Assembly: GCA_947649615.1 (NCBI GenBank)
Contig: CANSSG010000004.1
Coordinates: 1-64,000 of the forward strand
Direction: 5' to 3'
Source of the DNA: an uncultured Clostridia bacterium
Lineage (GTDB): Bacteria; Bacillota; Clostridia; Oscillospirales; Oscillospiraceae
Length of the DNA stretch: 64,000 nucleotides
The position numbers and the translations under genes were made by a program. Shown here in pieces: positions 8,498-16,292 of the stretch (its first letter is position 1; each line of letters opens with the position of its first letter). The notes under the pieces are model-generated. The model made no database searches and was not told where the DNA came from. It saw only the letters and a program-made list of their open reading frames with translations.

Positions 8498-8520
8498 GCC
8501 GCCCCACAATGGGACGGCTC
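8487..8520 (-). terminator. Rho-independent terminator of the AI-2E permease gene
   Basis: Stem GAGCCG-CCC paired with GGG-CGGCTC (8496-8520) with one mismatch. On the minus strand it is followed by a T-rich run, AGTTTTTCTTT (8483-8494 region). Confidence 0.75.
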
Positions 8521-8525
8521 AGGCG

Positions 8526-9683
8526 TTATTTGACCCGTATGCCCTTCTTCTTCAGCCTGCCATACACAAACTCCCGGAACAGCGCGTACAGCACCGCCGT
8601 CAGGGGGATGAATACCAGCATTCCTACAATGCCCATCAGGCTGCCGCCGATGCTGACCGCCGCCAAAACCCAGATGGAGGGAAGGCCTACTGAGGAGCCT
8701 ACTACGTGGGGGTAAATCAGGTTGCCCTCTACCTGCTGGAGCACCAGGAACAGCACCACAAAGGCCAACGCCTGCACCGGAGAGGTCATCAGCAGCAAAA
8801 ATGCGCCGACAATGCACCCGATAAACGCGCCGACAATGGGAATCAGCGCCGTGACGGCTATCAAACAGCCTACCAGCAGCGCGTAGGGCATCCGCAGGAT
8901 GGTCATGGCCGCAAAGAACATAAAGCCTAAAATCACCGCCTCCACGCATTGGCCGGTGATGAAGCTGGAAAAGGCGCGGTGGCTCATGGAGCAGACCCGG
9001 ATGGTTTCGTCCGCCGCCTTCTCCGGCAGAAGGGCGTACAGGGCTTTACGGCATTGCAGGCCCAGCTTTTCCTTTTGCAGCAGAAGGTAGACAGCAAAAA
9101 TGAAGGAAATAAAGCCCGCGCTGACCGCCCCCGCTACCTGGCGGGTGACGGAAATGGTGGAGGTGACTACGCTGCCTACCCCGGTGGTCAGGAAGTCCCA
9201 CAGGGTTTTGGCCAGGCCCTCCCAGTCAATGGACAGGGTCTCCAGACGCGCGGTGATCTCCGGATAGGCGGCAAACTGCTTCTCCGCCCAGACGATGGCC
9301 CGCATTGCCGCGTCGCTGACGGCGGTTCCCAGGCTGGCAACGCTCTCCGCCAGTTGGGGGACAATGACCAACACCAGCAGCAGAAGCAGCACCACAAGCA
9401 GTACGAAGGTCAGCAGCAGGCTGATTCCCCGGGCCAGGGCGGGCGGCGCCCCCTTCTTCCCCTTCCCCGCCGTACGCTTGGGGAACAGCTTCCGCTCCAG
9501 GAAGCTCATGGGTACATTCAATATAAAGGCCAGCGCCGCGCCGGCAAACAACGGCGATAAAACGCCCCAGATAAAGCCTGCCGTACCCATGACGGCGTCC
9601 ATCCTCTGCAAGCCTACCAGCAGCAGCGCCGCAAAGGCAATCAATACCATGATCCGTTTCATGGTGGTTCGGGAAATCTCCAT
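8526..9683 (-). CDS. AI-2E family transporter (YdbI/PerM-type permease)
   Basis: A 385-residue membrane protein with about eight hydrophobic helices, the long charged extracytoplasmic segment at about 120-180 typical of the family, and the C-terminal signatures FISFIFAVYLLLQKEKLG, FSSFITGQCVEA and LVGCLIAVTALIPIVGAFIG. Family members include exporters of AI-2 and sodium/proton antiporters; the substrate here is not known. ATG 9683 lies just after GGGGGAGGAG, and a promoter is at 9730-9758. LuxS, which makes the AI-2 precursor, is encoded in this window at 42234, but nothing links the two directly. Confidence 0.9.
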   Translation of the reverse strand: MEISRTTMKRIMVLIAFAALLLVGLQRMDAVMGTAGFIWGVLSPLFAGAALAFILNVPMSFLERKLFPKRTAGKGKKGAPPALARGISLLLTFVLLVVLLLLLVLVIVPQLAESVASLGTAVSDAAMRAIVWAEKQFAAYPEITARLETLSIDWEGLAKTLWDFLTTGVGSVVTSTISVTRQVAGAVSAGFISFIFAVYLLLQKEKLGLQCRKALYALLPEKAADETIRVCSMSHRAFSSFITGQCVEAVILGFMFFAAMTILRMPYALLVGCLIAVTALIPIVGAFIGCIVGAFLLLMTSPVQALAFVVLFLVLQQVEGNLIYPHVVGSSVGLPSIWVLAAVSIGGSLMGIVGMLVFIPLTAVLYALFREFVYGRLKKKGIRVK

Positions 9684-9729
9684 ATTGCTCCTCCCCCGCC
9701 GCGCTTTGGCGGCAAAACATAATGTGTCT

Positions 9730-9758
9730 ATCCTATCGCCTGCGGGCCGTTTCGTCAA
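9730..9758 (-). promoter_or_regulatory. Promoter of the AI-2E permease gene
   Basis: On the minus strand TTGACG (9758-9753), a 17-base spacer and TAGGAT (9735-9730). The rest of 9684-9918 shows only a short CCCGC-ttg-GCGGG hairpin near 9828 and no gene. Confidence 0.6.
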
Positions 9759-9918
9759 GAAGGAATTTGTAAATTATTGGTGAATTGGCGGAGTAGCTGA
9801 GGCTGGGAAAAGCATAGAATTCGCCCGCTTGGCGGGCATGTGGAAGGGAGTGGTAATTTTAGCCAATGCCGCCTGTTCCTCTTTCCGGTGTTTTGTGGAA
9901 CATTTCCAAGAAACTATA

Positions 9919-9947
9919 TTGACAAAACTTTAACAAAAGAGTATACT
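9919..9947 (+). promoter_or_regulatory. Promoter of adhE
   Basis: A near-consensus promoter: perfect TTGACA (9919-9924), 17-base spacer, TATACT (9942-9947). Its strength fits a highly expressed fermentation gene. Confidence 0.85.
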
Positions 9948-9959
9948 ATCCACAGTAGA

Positions 9960-9977
9960 TCGTTAAACAATTAACAA
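9960..9977. promoter_or_regulatory. Predicted Rex operator of adhE
   Basis: The sequence TCGTTAAACAATTAACAA matches 13 of the 14 defined bases of the clostridial Rex consensus TTGTTAA-N4-TTAACAA. It lies 12 bases after the -10 box, where binding would block transcription. Rex is the NADH/NAD+-sensing repressor known to control adhE in clostridia. The rex gene itself is not in the window. Confidence 0.75.
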
Positions 9978-10029
9978 GTTTTCCAGCCCTATCATATACT
10001 GTATCACTTTTATCATGGAGGAAATTGAA

Positions 10030-12633
10030 ATGGCTGACAACAACATTCCCGCCATCATCGACACCGCCGAGGCCCTTACCGAAAAGCTGGCCGCTATGCG
10101 GCAGGCCCAGCGCGCTTTCTCCACCTACTCCCAGGAACAGGTGGACAAAATCTTCTTCGAAGCCGCTAAGGCCGCGAACATGCAGCGCATCCCCCTGGCC
10201 AAGCAGGCCGTCGCGGAGACCGGCATGGGCGTGGTGGAAGACAAGGTCATCAAAAACCACTATGCCGCTGAGTACATCTACAACGCTTACAAACATATGA
10301 AAACCTGCGGCGTGATCGAGGAGGATAAGGCGTTTGGCTTTAAGAAAATTGCCGAGCCTGTGGGGCTGATCGCCGCTGTCATCCCTACTACCAATCCTAC
10401 TTCTACCGCTATTTTTAAGGCGTTGATCGCCCTTAAGACCCGCAACGCCATCATCTTCTCCCCCCATCCCCGGGCGAAGGAATGCACCATCGCCGCCGCC
10501 AAGGTGGTTTTGGACGCCGCCGTCAAGGCCGGCGCTCCCGAGGGCATCATTGGCTGGATTGATGTACCCAGCCTGGACCTCACCAACCAGGTCATGCGGG
10601 AAGCAGACCTGATCCTCGCCACCGGCGGCCCCGGCATGGTGAAGGCTGCGTATTCCTCCGGCAAGCCCGCTGTGGGCGTGGGCGCGGGCAACGTCCCTGT
10701 TGTCATTGATGACAGCGCCGATATCAAGATGGCTGTCAGCTCCATTATCCACTCCAAGACCTTTGACAACGGCATGATCTGTGCCAGCGAGCAGTCTGTC
10801 ACCGTCATGAGCGGCATCTACGACGCTGTTAAGGCTGAGTTCGCTAACCGGGGCTGCTACTTCTTGAAGGGTGAAGAATTGGATAAGGTGCGGAATACCA
10901 TCCTCATCAACGGTGCGCTCAATGCTAAGATTGTCGGACAGCCTGCGCCTAAAATCGCTGAGATGGCTGGGGTGGCCGTCCCCGCTACCGCAAAGATCCT
11001 CATTGGCGAGGTGGAGAGCGTGGATATCTCCGAGCCGTTTGCCCATGAGAAGCTGTCCCCGGTGCTGGCTATGTACCGGGCTGAGACCTTCGAGCAGGCT
11101 GTCGCCAACGCCGAGCAGTTGGTGGAGGACGGCGGCATCGGGCATACCGCTTCCCTGTACATCGATCCCAAGCGCACCGATCGCTATGACCAGTTTGTTC
11201 ATGCCATGAAGGCCTGCCGCGTTGTGGTCAATACCCCCTCCAGCCACGGCGGCATCGGTGACCTCTACAACTTTAAGCTGCGCCCCTCCCTCACCCTGGG
11301 CTGCGGCTCCTGGGGCAATAACTCCGTCAGTGAGAACGTCGGCCCCATGCACCTCATCAATATCAAATCCGTTGCCGAGAGGAGAGAGAATATGCTCTGG
11401 TTCCGTACCCCCCAGAAGGTCTACTTCAAGAAGGGCGCTATGCCTGTGGCCCTCAATGAGCTGCGGGACGTGATGGGTAAGAAAAAGGCGTTTATCGTTA
11501 CCGACTCCTTCCTCTATCAGAACGGTTACACCAAGCCGATTACCGACAAGCTGGATGAACTGGGCATCACTTACACCGTGTTCTCCAATGTCCAGCCCGA
11601 CCCCACCCTGGCAAACGCGCAGGAAGGCGCGAAGGCTATGTCCGCGTTCCAGCCTGACACCATTATCGCCCTGGGCGGCGGTTCCGCTATGGACGCTGGT
11701 AAGATCATGTGGGTTATGTACGAGCATCCTGAGGTGGATTTCCAAGACCTGGCGATGCGCTTCGTGGATATCCGCAAGAGGGTCTATACCTTCCCCCATA
11801 TGGGCGAGAAGGCTTACTTTGTGGCGATTCCTACCTCCTCCGGCACCGGCAGCGAGGTCACGCCCTTTGCCGTTATTACCGACCAGGAAAGCGGCGTGAA
11901 GTATCCCCTGGCGGACTACGAGCTGCTGCCCAATATGGCCATCGTGGACGTGGACAACATGATGAGCCAGCCCAAGGGGCTGACCAGCGCCAGCGGCGTT
12001 GACGTGCTGACCCATGCGCTGGAAGCGTACGCTTCCATTATGGCCACCGATTACACCGACGGCCTGGCGCTGAAGGCTATGAAAAACGTCTTCGAATACC
12101 TGCCCCGGGCTTACAACGACGGCACCGACCTGGAAGCGCGGCAGAAGATGGCCGACGCGTCCTGCATGGCCGGTATGGCGTTCGCCAACGCGTTCCTGGG
12201 CGTCTGCCACTCGATGGCCCATAAGCTGGGCGCCTTCCACCACCTGCCCCACGGCATCGCAAACGCGCTGATGATCTCCCTGGTAGTGGACTTCAACTCC
12301 GCTGAGGTTCCACCTAAAATGGGTACCTTCTCCCAGTACCAGTACCCCCACACCATGGCCCGGTATGCTGAGTGCGCCCGGTTCTGCGGCGTGAACGCCG
12401 CCAGCGATGAGGACGCTGTGCGCAAGCTTATCGAGAAGATCGAGGAGTTGAAAAAGGCTGTGGGCGTTAAGGCAACCATTAAAGACTACGGCGTGGATGA
12501 AAAGTATTTCCTGGATACCCTGGACGCCATGGTGGAGCAGGCCTTCGACGACCAATGCACCGGCGCGAATCCCCGCTATCCCCTCATGAGCGAAATCAAA
12601 GAGATGTACCTTAAGGCTTACTACGGCAAGTAA
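10030..12633 (+). CDS. adhE: Bifunctional acetaldehyde-CoA/alcohol dehydrogenase
   Basis: An 867-residue cytoplasmic enzyme that reduces acetyl-CoA to acetaldehyde and then ethanol, using two NADH. The N-terminal CoA-acylating aldehyde dehydrogenase half has catalytic Cys251 in MICASEQ. After a linker near residue 450, the iron-dependent alcohol dehydrogenase half has the NAD loop ALGGGSAMDAGK (about 547) and metal-binding histidines in CHSMAHKLGAFHHLPHG (from about 727). ATG 10030 follows GGAGG by eight bases; an ATG at 10015 overlaps that site and is rejected. Expression is probably set by the promoter and Rex operator upstream. It offers an electron sink for the reductants made by the CO dehydrogenase genes nearby. 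Confidence 0.97.
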   Translation: MADNNIPAIIDTAEALTEKLAAMRQAQRAFSTYSQEQVDKIFFEAAKAANMQRIPLAKQAVAETGMGVVEDKVIKNHYAAEYIYNAYKHMKTCGVIEEDKAFGFKKIAEPVGLIAAVIPTTNPTSTAIFKALIALKTRNAIIFSPHPRAKECTIAAAKVVLDAAVKAGAPEGIIGWIDVPSLDLTNQVMREADLILATGGPGMVKAAYSSGKPAVGVGAGNVPVVIDDSADIKMAVSSIIHSKTFDNGMICASEQSVTVMSGIYDAVKAEFANRGCYFLKGEELDKVRNTILINGALNAKIVGQPAPKIAEMAGVAVPATAKILIGEVESVDISEPFAHEKLSPVLAMYRAETFEQAVANAEQLVEDGGIGHTASLYIDPKRTDRYDQFVHAMKACRVVVNTPSSHGGIGDLYNFKLRPSLTLGCGSWGNNSVSENVGPMHLINIKSVAERRENMLWFRTPQKVYFKKGAMPVALNELRDVMGKKKAFIVTDSFLYQNGYTKPITDKLDELGITYTVFSNVQPDPTLANAQEGAKAMSAFQPDTIIALGGGSAMDAGKIMWVMYEHPEVDFQDLAMRFVDIRKRVYTFPHMGEKAYFVAIPTSSGTGSEVTPFAVITDQESGVKYPLADYELLPNMAIVDVDNMMSQPKGLTSASGVDVLTHALEAYASIMATDYTDGLALKAMKNVFEYLPRAYNDGTDLEARQKMADASCMAGMAFANAFLGVCHSMAHKLGAFHHLPHGIANALMISLVVDFNSAEVPPKMGTFSQYQYPHTMARYAECARFCGVNAASDEDAVRKLIEKIEELKKAVGVKATIKDYGVDEKYFLDTLDAMVEQAFDDQCTGANPRYPLMSEIKEMYLKAYYGK

Positions 12634-12640
12634 TATGAGA

Positions 12641-12678
12641 ACAGGCGGCGCATGGACGGTGGTCTGTGCGCCGCCTGT
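12641..12678 (+). terminator. Perfect 12-base-pair hairpin after adhE
   Basis: ACAGGCGGCGCA at 12641-12652 pairs with TGCGCCGCCTGT at 12667-12678 around a 14-base loop. No T-run follows, so it may lower read-through into the GNAT gene or stabilise the adhE mRNA end rather than stop transcription fully. Confidence 0.5.
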
Positions 12679-12699
12679 CTGGCGGTGGGAGGCGCCGGT

Positions 12700-13218
12700 A
12701 TGCTGCACAAATTAACGGCATTTGCGCAAATTGATGGGCGGAAGCTTATGGATTTGTACCAGGAGGGCAACCGGGAAAACGCCCCGTACTTTTTCCCGGA
12801 AATCAAAGAGCAGGCCCTTGCCTTGGAAAAGATGGAACAGCGTTTTCTCGAGTATGTGGAAACGGACTTTTTCAGCAGAAATGACAGCGAATACTGGGTC
12901 CTGGAGGAAGACGGCGTTTGGATCAGCGCCCTGCGGCTCTATAAAATCTCGGAGGGGTTTTACTATATGGAGGCCCTGGAAACCCATCCGGATTTTAGGG
13001 AAAGAGGTTATGCCGCGCGGCTGCTGGCAGGCGTAATCGGGGATTTGAAAACGCGGGGGCCTTTCCGGCTGTGCGACTGTGTTGGCAAAAATAATGCCGC
13101 TTCCTTGGGCGTACACCGGAAATGCGGATTTGAAATCGCGGCGGAAGCGGGAATCAACTATTTAGACCAGTCCGCCAGCGAAAGGTGCTTTGGATTGGCG
13201 TATACATTTAAAAACTAA
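12700..13218 (+). CDS. GNAT family N-acetyltransferase
   Basis: A 172-residue cytoplasmic protein of the GNAT fold. The acetyl-CoA site is in the segment YMEALETHPDFRERGYAARLL (about 88-108; the RxxGxA loop is ERGYAA), and the family's C-terminal strand with NAASLGVHRKCGFE follows. The acceptor is unknown. ATG 12700 has GGGAGG seven bases upstream. It lies 66 bases after adhE with a hairpin between, and is closed by a bidirectional terminator. It may be co-transcribed with adhE at a reduced level. Confidence 0.88.
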   Translation: MLHKLTAFAQIDGRKLMDLYQEGNRENAPYFFPEIKEQALALEKMEQRFLEYVETDFFSRNDSEYWVLEEDGVWISALRLYKISEGFYYMEALETHPDFRERGYAARLLAGVIGDLKTRGPFRLCDCVGKNNAASLGVHRKCGFEIAAEAGINYLDQSASERCFGLAYTFKN

Positions 13219-13250
13219 GTCTCCCGCCGCCCTTTAGGGCGGCGGGAGAC
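13219..13250. terminator. Bidirectional terminator between the GNAT gene and acsB
   Basis: A perfect 14-base-pair stem, GTCTCCCGCCGCCC with GGGCGGCGGGAGAC, and a TTTA loop. T-rich tracts follow on both strands (TTGTTTAT on plus, TTAGTTTTT on minus), fitting the two convergent genes. Confidence 0.9.
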
Positions 13251-13264
13251 TTGTTTATGACGTC

Positions 13265-15409
13265 TTACATCAGGGGGTCCATGCCCAGTACGGGATGGCC
13301 CTTTTCCGTCAGGTAGTTCAGCAACGCTTCCGCGTCTTCGGTGATGGTCTCATCGCCGATCATATCGCAGAAGTTGTCTACGCCATACAGCTCCTTGGCG
13401 GACTGGTTGACCTTCTCGGCTACCTGGTCCTTCAGGGACTTGGGCATCCAGACAATGCGGCCCAGGCCGCCCTCCGCCTTCATGAACTTCTTGGAAGCAA
13501 TGAAGTGCTTGCCGTGGCCCATAAAGCCGGGGGTCTGCACACCGCCGCCCGTCATGGAAGCCATTTCAGAGAAGGTCATGCCCAGGGGGGTCATGCCCGC
13601 ATGCTCACGGTTGACAATCACTACGCCGTTGGAGAACGGTTCAATACCGCAGATGCACTCGAAGCAGCCGCAGGAGGTCATGGGGTCTTCCATGATGGAG
13701 TACAGGGTCACGCTCTCCAAAGCGCCCTGGCTGTACTTCTTCACAGCGTCGTTGACCTCTTCCCAGCGGCCAATATTTTCATCAATAATGTGATCCTTAG
13801 GCACGATCTGGCAGGGTCCGGAGGGATCCAACTCGTTGGTGGCCTTGGCATCCAACCAACTCACCGCGCCGCACAGGCCCAGACGCTCTGGGGTAACGAT
13901 ACATACGTGGCTGGGAGAGAAGGACTGGCACATAATGCAGGTGTAGAACTGGTCTACGTTTTCGTCCGTCAGGCTGCCCAGGCGCTCGTCGCGCTTCTCA
14001 TAGGCAGGGATGGCCACTTCATGACGGAACTTCTCGCACTCGGCGGGGTCGGTAATGATGGTGACTTCGCACTTGTCGATAACGGCATCGTAGTCGCTCT
14101 TCAGCTTGGCGTACAGAACCTCGGCGAAATCCTTCGCGCGGACGCCCGCTTCAAATGCCGCCTTGCTGATACGGACACGGATCACGTCGCGTTGGCCGGT
14201 GTGCATAACGCCTTCCATGCAGTTGATGTACGCGTGGAACTTGCGCTCGAACACGGACTCAAAGTCGCTGGTCATGTTCTTGCCGGCCACGTCCGCCACC
14301 ATGCAGAAGTCAACCTTGCTGCCCACTTCAAAGGCATCGAAGTCAGGCCCGATGAGGGTGAAGCGGTGATCCTCCACCTCGGACAGCTCCTTGGCGCGAA
14401 CCAACTCCAGGCCAGTCTTACGGGAACCGTCAAACTCCAGCTGCATATCGCCGCGGCGGACAATCTCGCCCTCGAAGGCGGAAGAGAACGCCACGGGGAT
14501 GTCAATGTGGGTAATCTTGATCTTGATGTCCCGGGCCTCCAAAGAGGTGGCGTTGAACTTGGTGGTGTCGGGCTGGATAATCAGGCTCTTGGGTACGCGG
14601 AACATGTTGTTTTCCTCGGTGTCGTTGGTGACAACAGGGAAGCCCAACTGAATGGCGCCGGCGCCGCAGGCTACGGTCATGTCGTCCACAGGCGCGTAGG
14701 CGTTGACAAAGGCAAACACACGGTCCATGGTGTAGCGCCACATGGCCTCGTAGTCGCCTACGGTGGTGCTGCCGAAGATGATGGCGGCGCGCAGAGCCAC
14801 GCTGACCACATGGGCCACGCTGCTCAAGTCGCGGCCCAGGGCCACGTTGCGGACATTGAAGCCCAGCTTCACGCCCTTCTCAACGCACTGGTCGATAATG
14901 CCGCCTACCAGGGTGACGAAAATACCCTGGGACTGGTACTGCTTGACCAGCTCCACGCCCTCCTCGGCAGTGGGGGCGGCGCCGATGATGACCGCCACGC
15001 CGGGGATGTCCCGGGTGACCAGGGGTACGCCCAGCTCACGGACCTGGGCATCGGTGAAGTGGCCCATGACAGGCTCCTCATAGGGGGTGCCGCCAGCCAT
15101 GGCGTACTTCATCAGCTCAATAATCTCGGCAGACAGCGCAGTGGCTACGCCGGAGGTGAAGATGTCCTTGGTGCGGTTGTTGCGGGTCATGAAGTTCTTG
15201 ACCTCGTTCTCCAGAGCGTCCTTGGCTTCGCCCACGGTGGCTACCTTGCGGCCGGTCATGGCGTACAGGCAGGGCAGGGAGTAGGCGGTGTCGCCAAAGG
15301 TGGCGGGGGCGTCGGGTCCAAGCTTGGCCATCGCCTCGTCCACAGCCTTCACGGCCAGGGCGTACATCTCGTCGTTGCCGGAGAAAACGCGTTCAAATAA
15401 TGTTTTCAC
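13265..15409 (-). CDS. acsB: CO dehydrogenase/acetyl-CoA synthase, acetyl-CoA synthase subunit
   Basis: A 714-residue cytoplasmic enzyme that joins CO, a methyl group from the corrinoid protein and CoA into acetyl-CoA, the last step of the Wood-Ljungdahl pathway. The A-cluster cysteines are all visible: Cys491, Cys494, Cys503 and Cys513 in CIMCQSFSPSHVC and LGLC for the 4Fe-4S part, and the CGC tripeptide in MTSCGCFECICG for the distal nickel. Length fits the bacterial family (about 730). The start is GTG at 15409 with AGGAG 12 bases upstream. It is the third gene of a cooS-cooC-acsB operon. The corrinoid protein subunits (acsC, acsD) and methyltransferase (acsE) are not adjacent. Confidence 0.96.
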   Translation of the reverse strand: MKTLFERVFSGNDEMYALAVKAVDEAMAKLGPDAPATFGDTAYSLPCLYAMTGRKVATVGEAKDALENEVKNFMTRNNRTKDIFTSGVATALSAEIIELMKYAMAGGTPYEEPVMGHFTDAQVRELGVPLVTRDIPGVAVIIGAAPTAEEGVELVKQYQSQGIFVTLVGGIIDQCVEKGVKLGFNVRNVALGRDLSSVAHVVSVALRAAIIFGSTTVGDYEAMWRYTMDRVFAFVNAYAPVDDMTVACGAGAIQLGFPVVTNDTEENNMFRVPKSLIIQPDTTKFNATSLEARDIKIKITHIDIPVAFSSAFEGEIVRRGDMQLEFDGSRKTGLELVRAKELSEVEDHRFTLIGPDFDAFEVGSKVDFCMVADVAGKNMTSDFESVFERKFHAYINCMEGVMHTGQRDVIRVRISKAAFEAGVRAKDFAEVLYAKLKSDYDAVIDKCEVTIITDPAECEKFRHEVAIPAYEKRDERLGSLTDENVDQFYTCIMCQSFSPSHVCIVTPERLGLCGAVSWLDAKATNELDPSGPCQIVPKDHIIDENIGRWEEVNDAVKKYSQGALESVTLYSIMEDPMTSCGCFECICGIEPFSNGVVIVNREHAGMTPLGMTFSEMASMTGGGVQTPGFMGHGKHFIASKKFMKAEGGLGRIVWMPKSLKDQVAEKVNQSAKELYGVDNFCDMIGDETITEDAEALLNYLTEKGHPVLGMDPLM

Positions 15410-15468
15410 GTTATATTTTCACTCCTCACGATAGTTTCAAAAAAGTGATTTCGCGCTGCGGAGGGTTC

Positions 15469-16236
15469 TTATTTCTCCGCGTCCATTTTTTCTTTGATAG
15501 CCCGGATTTCCTCCACCGCCTTGTGGCTGTAGTCGAAGGGAGACTGCCCGTTGCGGTCCGCTTCGATTACATCGGCGTTGTAATGGATGAATCCCAGTAA
15601 ATCCTGGGCCGGGATGCGCTGGCGGAGAAACTCCTCGTCCCGCTCATCCCTGACCTTATTGGCCACCACACGAACCCGGTGAACCCCAATGTCCGCCGCC
15701 AGACTCTTGATGCGCTCATAAGTCTGGATGCTCCGCGCCCCTGGCTCAATGACCACGATGAACTGGTCCATCATGGACGCAGTACCCCGGCCCAAATGCT
15801 CCAGGCCGGCCTCCATGTCCATGACCACCACGTCGTCCTTCCGGAAAACCAGCTTCGACAGGATGGCCTTGAGCATCACATGCTCCGGGCAGACGCAGCC
15901 GGAACCGCCGGTATCGACGGTTCCCATAACCAGCAGCTTTACGCCGTTGACATCCTTCGACAGCTTGTCGGGCAGGTCGGAAACCTCGGGGTTGAGTTTA
16001 TAGAAGGTGTTGGACTCGTTGGCGGCAGTGCGCTCCTTCGCCAGCTCCTTCATCTTGGAGACAGGGATGATGGCGTTGACCTCCTCCTCCGTCAGGCCCA
16101 GCGCCAGCCCCAGGTTGGCGTCCGGGTCCACGTCGGCGGCCAGGACGTTGCGCCCCTGCGCTGCGTAGAGACGGCAGAGAGTGGAGGCGAAGGTGGTCTT
16201 TCCCACCCCGCCCTTGCCGGTGATGGCTACTTTCAT
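15469..16236 (-). CDS. cooC: CooC/AcsF-type nickel-insertion ATPase
   Basis: A 255-residue MinD/SIMIBI-class ATPase that matures CO dehydrogenase by delivering nickel. The deviant Walker A GKGGVGKTT is at 7-15, switch I includes DVDPDANLG (about 35-43), and the nickel-binding CXC pair is in SGCVCPEH (about 112-115). The Walker B-like region VVMDMEAGLEHLGRGT is typical of CooC. ATG 16236 follows AAGAAGGAT. It sits between cooS and acsB, so it probably serves one or both nickel enzymes of this operon. Confidence 0.94.
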   Translation of the reverse strand: MKVAITGKGGVGKTTFASTLCRLYAAQGRNVLAADVDPDANLGLALGLTEEEVNAIIPVSKMKELAKERTAANESNTFYKLNPEVSDLPDKLSKDVNGVKLLVMGTVDTGGSGCVCPEHVMLKAILSKLVFRKDDVVVMDMEAGLEHLGRGTASMMDQFIVVIEPGARSIQTYERIKSLAADIGVHRVRVVANKVRDERDEEFLRQRIPAQDLLGFIHYNADVIEADRNGQSPFDYSHKAVEEIRAIKEKMDAEK

Positions 16237-16292
16237 AGGAAATCCTTCTTTGTCAATGAATTACCGCTTCTCGGCGAAGCAGTATGTATCTC

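Noticed and set aside
9946..12708. 920-codon open frame antisense to adhE
   Set aside because: Fully opposite a confirmed adhE; repeats and composition mirror adhE codon bias. Antisense frames of G+C-rich genes are often open.
13295..15400. 701-codon open frame opposite acsB
   Set aside because: Same reason: antisense shadow of a confirmed gene.
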